64,000 nt of DNA from the NCBI RefSeq assembly GCF_001280255.1, contig NZ_LHCI01000106.1, forward strand, positions 479,907 through 543,906, read 5' to 3'. The notes under the pieces are model-generated. The model searched no databases, was not told where the DNA came from, and was given only the letters and a program-made list of their open reading frames with translations. Position numbers and translations under genes: made by a program. Positions 59,722 to 64,000 of this stretch are shown here, piece after piece (the stretch's first letter is position 1; each line of letters starts with the position of its first letter). The stretch comes from Thermus aquaticus. Its GTDB lineage: Bacteria; Deinococcota; Deinococci; Deinococcales; Thermaceae.

Positions 59722-62700
59722 ATGGGGTCCAAGCTCAAGTTCGCCCACCTGCACCAACACACGCAGTTCTCCCTCCTGGACGGGGCGGCCAAGCTCCAGG
59801 ACCTCCTGAAGTGGGTCAAGGAGACCACGCCCGAGGACCCCGCCCTGGCCATGACCGACCACGGCAACCTCTTCGGGGCCGTGGAGTTCTACAAAAAGGC
59901 CACGGCCATGGGGGTGAAGCCCATCATCGGCTACGAGGCCTACGTGGCGGCGGAGAGCCGCTTTGACCGCAAGAGGGGGAAGGGCTTAGACGGCGGCTAC
60001 TTCCACCTCACCCTTCTCGCCAAGGACTTCACCGGCTACCAGAACCTGGTACGCCTGGCCTCGAGGGCCTACCTGGAGGGTTTTTACGAAAAGCCCCGCA
60101 TTGACCGGGAGATCCTGCGGGAGCACGCCCAGGGCCTCATCGCCCTCTCCGGGTGCCTGGGGGCGGAGATCCCCCAGTTTATCCTCCAGGACCGCCTAGA
60201 CCTGGCCGAGGCCCGCCTCAACGAGTACCTCTCCATCTTCGGCGACCGCTTTTTCATTGAGATCCAAAACCACGGCCTCCCCGAGCAGAAAAAGGTCAAC
60301 CAGGTCCTCAAGGAGTTCGCCCGCAAGTACGGCCTGGGCATGGTGGCCACCAACGACGGCCACTACGTGCGCAAGGAGGATGCCCGGGCCCACGAGGTCC
60401 TTCTCGCCATCCAGTCCAAGACCACCCTGGACGACCCCGAGCGCTGGCGCTTTCCCTGCGACGAGTTCTACGTGAAGACCCCGGAGGAGATGCGGGCCAT
60501 GCTTCCCGAGGCGGAGTGGGGGGACGAGCCCTTTGACAACACCGTGGAGATCGCCCGGATGTGCGACGTGGACCTGCCCATCGGGGACAAGATGGTCTAC
60601 CGCATCCCCCGCTTCCCCCTCCCCGAGGGGCGCACCGAGGCCCAGTACCTCAGGGAGCTCACCTTTTTGGGCCTCCTAAGGCGCTACCCCGACCGCATCA
60701 CCGAGGCCTTCTACCGGGAGGTCCTCCGCCTTCTGGGAACGATGCCCCCCCACGGGGACGAAAGGGCCCTGGCCGAGGCCCTGGCCCGGGTGGAGGAGAA
60801 GGCCTGGGAGGAGCTAAGGAAGCGGCTTCCTCCTCTGGAGGGGGTCCGGGAGTGGACCGCCGAGGCCATCCTTCACCGCGCCCTTTACGAGCTTTCCGTC
60901 ATTGAGCGCATGGGCTTCCCCGGGTACTTCCTCATCGTCCAGGACTACATCAACTGGGCCAGGGGCCACGGGGTCTCCGTGGGGCCGGGAAGGGGGAGCG
61001 CCGCCGGGAGCTTGGTGGCCTACGCCGTGGGCATCACCAACATTGACCCCCTGCGCTTCGGCCTCCTCTTTGAGCGCTTCCTGAACCCGGAGCGGGTCTC
61101 CATGCCCGACATAGATACCGACTTCTCCGACCGGGAGCGGGACCGGGTCATCCAGTACGTGCGGGAGCGGTACGGGGAAGACAAGGTGGCCCAGATCGGC
61201 ACCTTCGGGAGCCTGGCCTCCAAGGCCGCCCTCAAGGACGTGGCCCGGGTCTACGGCATCCCCCACAAGAAGGCGGAGGAGCTGGCCAAGCTGATCCCCG
61301 TCCAGTTCGGCAAGCCCAAGCCCCTACAGGAGGCCATCCAGGTGGTGCCGGAGCTAAGGGCGGAGATGGAGAAGGACGAGCGGATCCGCCAGGTCATTGA
61401 GGTGGCCATGCGCCTCGAGGGCCTGAACCGCCACGCCTCCGTCCACGCCGCCGGGGTGGTCATCGCCGCCGAGCCCCTTACCGACCTGGTGCCCCTCATG
61501 CGGGACCAGGAGGGCCGCCCCGTGACCCAGTACGACATGGGGGCGGTGGAGGCCTTGGGGCTTTTAAAGATGGACTTCCTGGGCCTCCGCACCCTCACCT
61601 TCCTGGACGAGGCCAGGCGGATCGTCAAGGAGTCCAAAGGCGTGGAGCTGGACTACGACCGCCTTCCCCTGGACGACCCCAAGACCTTTGAGCTCCTCTC
61701 CCGGGGGGAGACCAAAGGGGTCTTTCAGCTGGAGTCCGGGGGGATGACAGCCACGGTGCGGGGCCTGAAGCCCAGGCGCCTGGAGGACATCATCGCCCTG
61801 GTCTCCCTCTACCGCCCCGGGCCCATGGAGCACATCCCCACCTACATCCGCCGCCACCACGGCCAGGAGCCCGTGAGCTACGCCGAGTTCCCCCACGCCG
61901 AGAAGTACCTGAGGCCCATCCTGGACGAGACCTACGGCATCCCCGTCTACCAGGAGCAGATCATGCAGATCGCCTCTCAGGTGGCGGGGTACTCCCTGGG
62001 GGAGGCGGACCTACTCCGGAGGGCCATGGGAAAGAAGCGGGTGGAGGAGATGCAAAAACACCGGGAGCGCTTCGTTCGGGGGGCCAAGGAGCGGGGCGTG
62101 CCCGAGGAGGAGGCCAACCGCCTCTTTGACATGCTGGAGGCCTTCGCCAACTACGGCTTTAACAAGAGCCATGCAGCGGCCTACAGCCTCCTCTCCTACC
62201 AGACCGCCTACGTGAAGGCCCACTACCCCGTGGAGTTCATGGCCGCCCTCCTCTCCGTGGAGCGCCACGACTCCGACAAGGTGGCCGAGTACATCCGGGA
62301 CGCCCGGGCCCTGGGCATCCCCGTTCTGCCCCCGGACGTCAACCGCTCCGGCTTTGACTTCAAGGTGGTGGGGGAGGAGATCCTCTTCGGGCTTTCGGCG
62401 GTGAAGAACGTGGGGGAGATGGCCGCCCGGGCCATCCTGGAGGAGAGGGAGCGGGGAGGGCCCTTTAAGAGCCTGGGGGACTTCTTAAAGCGCCTCCCCG
62501 AGCAGGTGGTCAACAAAAGGGCCCTGGAGTCCTTGGTGAAGGCGGGGGCTCTGGACGCCTTCGGGGATCGGGCCAGGCTCCTGGCCTCCCTGGAGCCCCT
62601 CCTCCGCTGGGCGGCCGAGACCCGCGAACGGGGGCGGAGCGGCCTCGTGGGTCTCTTCGCCGAGGTGGAGGAGCCCCCTTTGGTGGAGGCTTCGCCCCTG

Positions 62701-63384
62701 GACGAGATCACCATGCTCCGCTACGAGAAGGAGGCCCTGGGCATCTACGTCTCCGGCCACCCCGTCCTCCGCTACCCCGGGCTCAGGGAGGTGGCGAGCT
62801 GCACCATAGAGGAGCTTTCCGAGTTCGTGCGGGAGCTTCCGGGAAAGCCCAAGGTCCTCCTTTCCGGCATGGTAGAGGAGGTGGTGCGCAAGCCCACCCG
62901 CTCGGGGGGGATGATGGCCCGCTTCACCCTCTCCGACGAGACGGGGGCCCTGGAGGTGGTGGTCTTCGGCCGGGCCTACGAGGGGGTCTCCCCCAAGCTC
63001 AAGGAGGACATCCCCCTCTTGGTCTTGGCGGAGGTGGAGAAGGGCGAGGAGCTCAGGGTCCTGGCCCAGGCGGTCTGGACCCTCGAGGAGGTCCTGGAAG
63101 CCCCCAAGGCCCTGGAGGTGGAGGTGGACCACGCCCTACTAGACGAGAAGGGGGTGGCCCGGCTCAAAAGCCTCCTAGACGAGCACCCGGGAAGCCTCCC
63201 TGTTTACCTCCGGGTGCAGGGGCCTTTTGGCGAGGCCCTCTTCGCCCTGAGGGAGGTCCGGGTGGGGGAGGAGGCTTTGGGCCTTCTGGAGGCCGAAGGG
63301 TACAGGGCCTACCTGGTGCCGGACCGGGAGGTCTTTTTGCAGGGGAATGGGGGCGGGCCTAAGGAGGAGGTGGTGCCCTTTTAA
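59722..63384 (+). CDS. dnaE: DNA polymerase III alpha subunit
   Basis: This replicative polymerase, 1220 residues, is as long as the T. aquaticus protein. Order: PHP domain (residues 1-280; HLHQHTQFSLLDG and MTDHGN metal ligands, apparently complete, so proofreading by PHP is possible), palm with PDIDTDFSDRE (catalytic Asp463 and Asp465) and LLKMDFLG (third Asp near 618), fingers, helix-hairpin-helix, OB domain (VLLSGMVEEVVRKPTRSGGMM) and C-terminal tau/clamp region. The TAA stop opens a half family B repeat. Confidence 0.98.
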   Translation: MGSKLKFAHLHQHTQFSLLDGAAKLQDLLKWVKETTPEDPALAMTDHGNLFGAVEFYKKATAMGVKPIIGYEAYVAAESRFDRKRGKGLDGGYFHLTLLAKDFTGYQNLVRLASRAYLEGFYEKPRIDREILREHAQGLIALSGCLGAEIPQFILQDRLDLAEARLNEYLSIFGDRFFIEIQNHGLPEQKKVNQVLKEFARKYGLGMVATNDGHYVRKEDARAHEVLLAIQSKTTLDDPERWRFPCDEFYVKTPEEMRAMLPEAEWGDEPFDNTVEIARMCDVDLPIGDKMVYRIPRFPLPEGRTEAQYLRELTFLGLLRRYPDRITEAFYREVLRLLGTMPPHGDERALAEALARVEEKAWEELRKRLPPLEGVREWTAEAILHRALYELSVIERMGFPGYFLIVQDYINWARGHGVSVGPGRGSAAGSLVAYAVGITNIDPLRFGLLFERFLNPERVSMPDIDTDFSDRERDRVIQYVRERYGEDKVAQIGTFGSLASKAALKDVARVYGIPHKKAEELAKLIPVQFGKPKPLQEAIQVVPELRAEMEKDERIRQVIEVAMRLEGLNRHASVHAAGVVIAAEPLTDLVPLMRDQEGRPVTQYDMGAVEALGLLKMDFLGLRTLTFLDEARRIVKESKGVELDYDRLPLDDPKTFELLSRGETKGVFQLESGGMTATVRGLKPRRLEDIIALVSLYRPGPMEHIPTYIRRHHGQEPVSYAEFPHAEKYLRPILDETYGIPVYQEQIMQIASQVAGYSLGEADLLRRAMGKKRVEEMQKHRERFVRGAKERGVPEEEANRLFDMLEAFANYGFNKSHAAAYSLLSYQTAYVKAHYPVEFMAALLSVERHDSDKVAEYIRDARALGIPVLPPDVNRSGFDFKVVGEEILFGLSAVKNVGEMAARAILEERERGGPFKSLGDFLKRLPEQVVNKRALESLVKAGALDAFGDRARLLASLEPLLRWAAETRERGRSGLVGLFAEVEEPPLVEASPLDEITMLRYEKEALGIYVSGHPVLRYPGLREVASCTIEELSEFVRELPGKPKVLLSGMVEEVVRKPTRSGGMMARFTLSDETGALEVVVFGRAYEGVSPKLKEDIPLLVLAEVEKGEELRVLAQAVWTLEEVLEAPKALEVEVDHALLDEKGVARLKSLLDEHPGSLPVYLRVQGPFGEALFALREVRVGEEALGLLEAEGYRAYLVPDREVFLQGNGGGPKEEVVPF

Positions 63385-63435
63385 GTACCCCACCGCGGCG
63401 AGAGCCTCGGTGGGGGCCCCAGAAAAGCCCTTCCA
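63382..63435 (+). repeat. Family B repeat, left half (copy B6)
   Basis: TAAGTACCCC, hairpin ACCGCGG...CCTCGGTGGGG (one arm altered), GCCCCAGAAAAGCCCTTCCA; then it joins a family A copy. The TAA is the dnaE stop. Confidence 0.88.
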
Positions 63436-63525
63436 CATGCTGGCGCAAGCCAGCATGGGGGCCCCGGCAAAAGGCTCTTGGGGAGCTTACTAGGGCTGGT
63501 GGGCCGAAGGAAACAAGGGCATAAG
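63436..63525 (+). repeat. Family A repeat fused to half of family B
   Basis: The left end (TGATACCACCC) is missing; CATGCTGGC...GCCAGCATG, GGGGCCCCGGCAAAAGGCTC, GGGGAGCTTACTAGGGCTGG, GGGCCGAAGGAAACAAGGGC and ATAAG are present. Together with B6 it is a chimera. Confidence 0.88.
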
Positions 63526-63541
63526 CCCCAATGGGTGCGCC

Positions 63542-63573
63542 CAAAAAGAAAGGAGCCGGGCTTGGGGCCCGGC
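63542..63573 (-). terminator. Intrinsic terminator of groL
   Basis: On the minus strand GCCGGGC, CCCAA loop, GCCCGGC, then TCCTTTCTTTTTG. Confidence 0.85.
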
Positions 63574-63589
63574 CCCCAGTCCCTTCAGG

Positions 63590-64000
63590 CTAGAAGTCCA
63601 TGTCCCCGGCGCCCGCGGGGGCGGGGGTGGACTCCTTCTTCTCGGGCTTCTCCGCCACCACGGCCTCGGTGGTGAGGATCAGGGCGCCGATGGAGGCGGC
63701 GTTCTGCAGGGCGGAGCGGGTCACCTTGGCGGGGTCCACGATGCCCGCCTCCACCATGTCCACAAACTCCCCGGTGGCGGCGTTGAAGCCGAAGCGGAGG
63801 TTCTTGGTCTCGGAGAGGATCCGCTGCACGATGACGGAGCCCTCGTACCCGGCGTTCTCGGCGATCTGGCGGGCGGGCTCCTCCAGGGCCCGGCGCACGA
63901 TCTTGGCCCCGGTGGCCTCGTCCCCGTCCAGCTTCTTGAGGAGCTCCTCCACCGCGCCGATGGCCCGAAGGAGGGCCACGCCGCCGCCCGGGACAATCCC
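63590..64000 (-). CDS. groL: Chaperonin GroEL, C-terminal part (5' end outside window)
   Basis: The last 136 residues of the 60-kDa chaperonin are visible: [83 protein letters not shown] (equatorial domain) and an unusual Pro/Ala tail ending AGAGDMDF in place of the GGM repeats of E. coli GroEL. The gene runs off the right edge. Confidence 0.97.
   Translation of the reverse strand, partial: GIVPGGGVALLRAIGAVEELLKKLDGDEATGAKIVRRALEEPARQIAENAGYEGSVIVQRILSETKNLRFGFNAATGEFVDMVEAGIVDPAKVTRSALQNAASIGALILTTEAVVAEKPEKKESTPAPAGAGDMDF

Overview
The window is chromosomal DNA of a Thermus species. It is very GC-rich, genes are packed end to end with 4-20 base overlaps, and many genes have a -10 hexamer (TATAAT-like) only 6-7 bases before an ATG/GTG, so their mRNAs are leaderless. 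The DnaE, LeuRS, DnaA, PheS, SlyD and enolase products look like Thermus proteins; from memory the 1220-residue DnaE is closest to that of T. aquaticus. Species assignment is inference.

Layout. 1-7060: a MoaD-MoaE fusion (cut by the left edge), a Uma2-type nuclease, rlmN, an acyl-CoA dehydrogenase, a Clp1/Grc3-like P-loop protein and leuS with a terminator-containing leader. 7057-11270: YihY-type membrane protein, TPR protein, proA, proB, a small winged-helix-like protein and tRNA-Arg(ACG). 11273-16198: a PduO-type cobalamin adenosyltransferase, then a NatA/NatB-like ABC exporter followed by SPFH, ribbon-helix-helix, membrane and CPBP-protease genes. 16207-23518: rapZ, yvcK, a glucodextranase-C-like anchored protein, alr, priA (lacking Walker A) and an MFS transporter. 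23519-23972: a one-spacer CRISPR remnant with its probable leader. 23973-32589: glcE-like, pheS-pheT, pfkA, rsmI, ppa, a GDPD phosphodiesterase. 32562-44497: comEA, comEC, then the replication-origin region parB, parA, rsmG, mnmG, dnaA, oriC, dnaN, eno, pyk. 44600-53290: cytochrome c, a broken radical-SAM gene, an MBL protein, dxs, an envelope cluster (lipoprotein, coiled-coil, PspA), a beta-barrel-like protein, a LolA-like protein, cysK and a transposase-like remnant. 53299-64000: slyD, cold-shock protein, surE, SAM hydrolase, a TPR-membrane protein, ispF, HD protein, FUN14 protein, a 5-FTHF-cyclo-ligase-like protein, dnaE and the 3' part of groL.

The oriC is classic for the genus: 13 DnaA boxes (7 in one orientation, then 6 in the other) between dnaA and dnaN, with an AT-rich stretch before dnaN. 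Two near-consensus parS sites lie close by, one inside comEC and one between rsmG and mnmG, next to parAB.

The least expected structure is in the repeats and promoters. Two families of ~100-bp palindromic elements are scattered through the window. Family B has 9-bp terminal inverted repeats starting TAAG, and that TAA is exactly the stop codon of six neighbouring genes. Family A carries a long hairpin and twice ends at the start codon of the next gene. The two families are joined in tandem once and fused into a chimera once. Three divergent gene pairs (priA/MFS, GDPD/PH-like, ispF/HD) have leaderless starts 16-23 bases apart with overlapping -10 hexamers, and a fourth pair shares one palindromic -35 hexamer. 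These arrangements imply that only one promoter of each pair can be occupied at a time.
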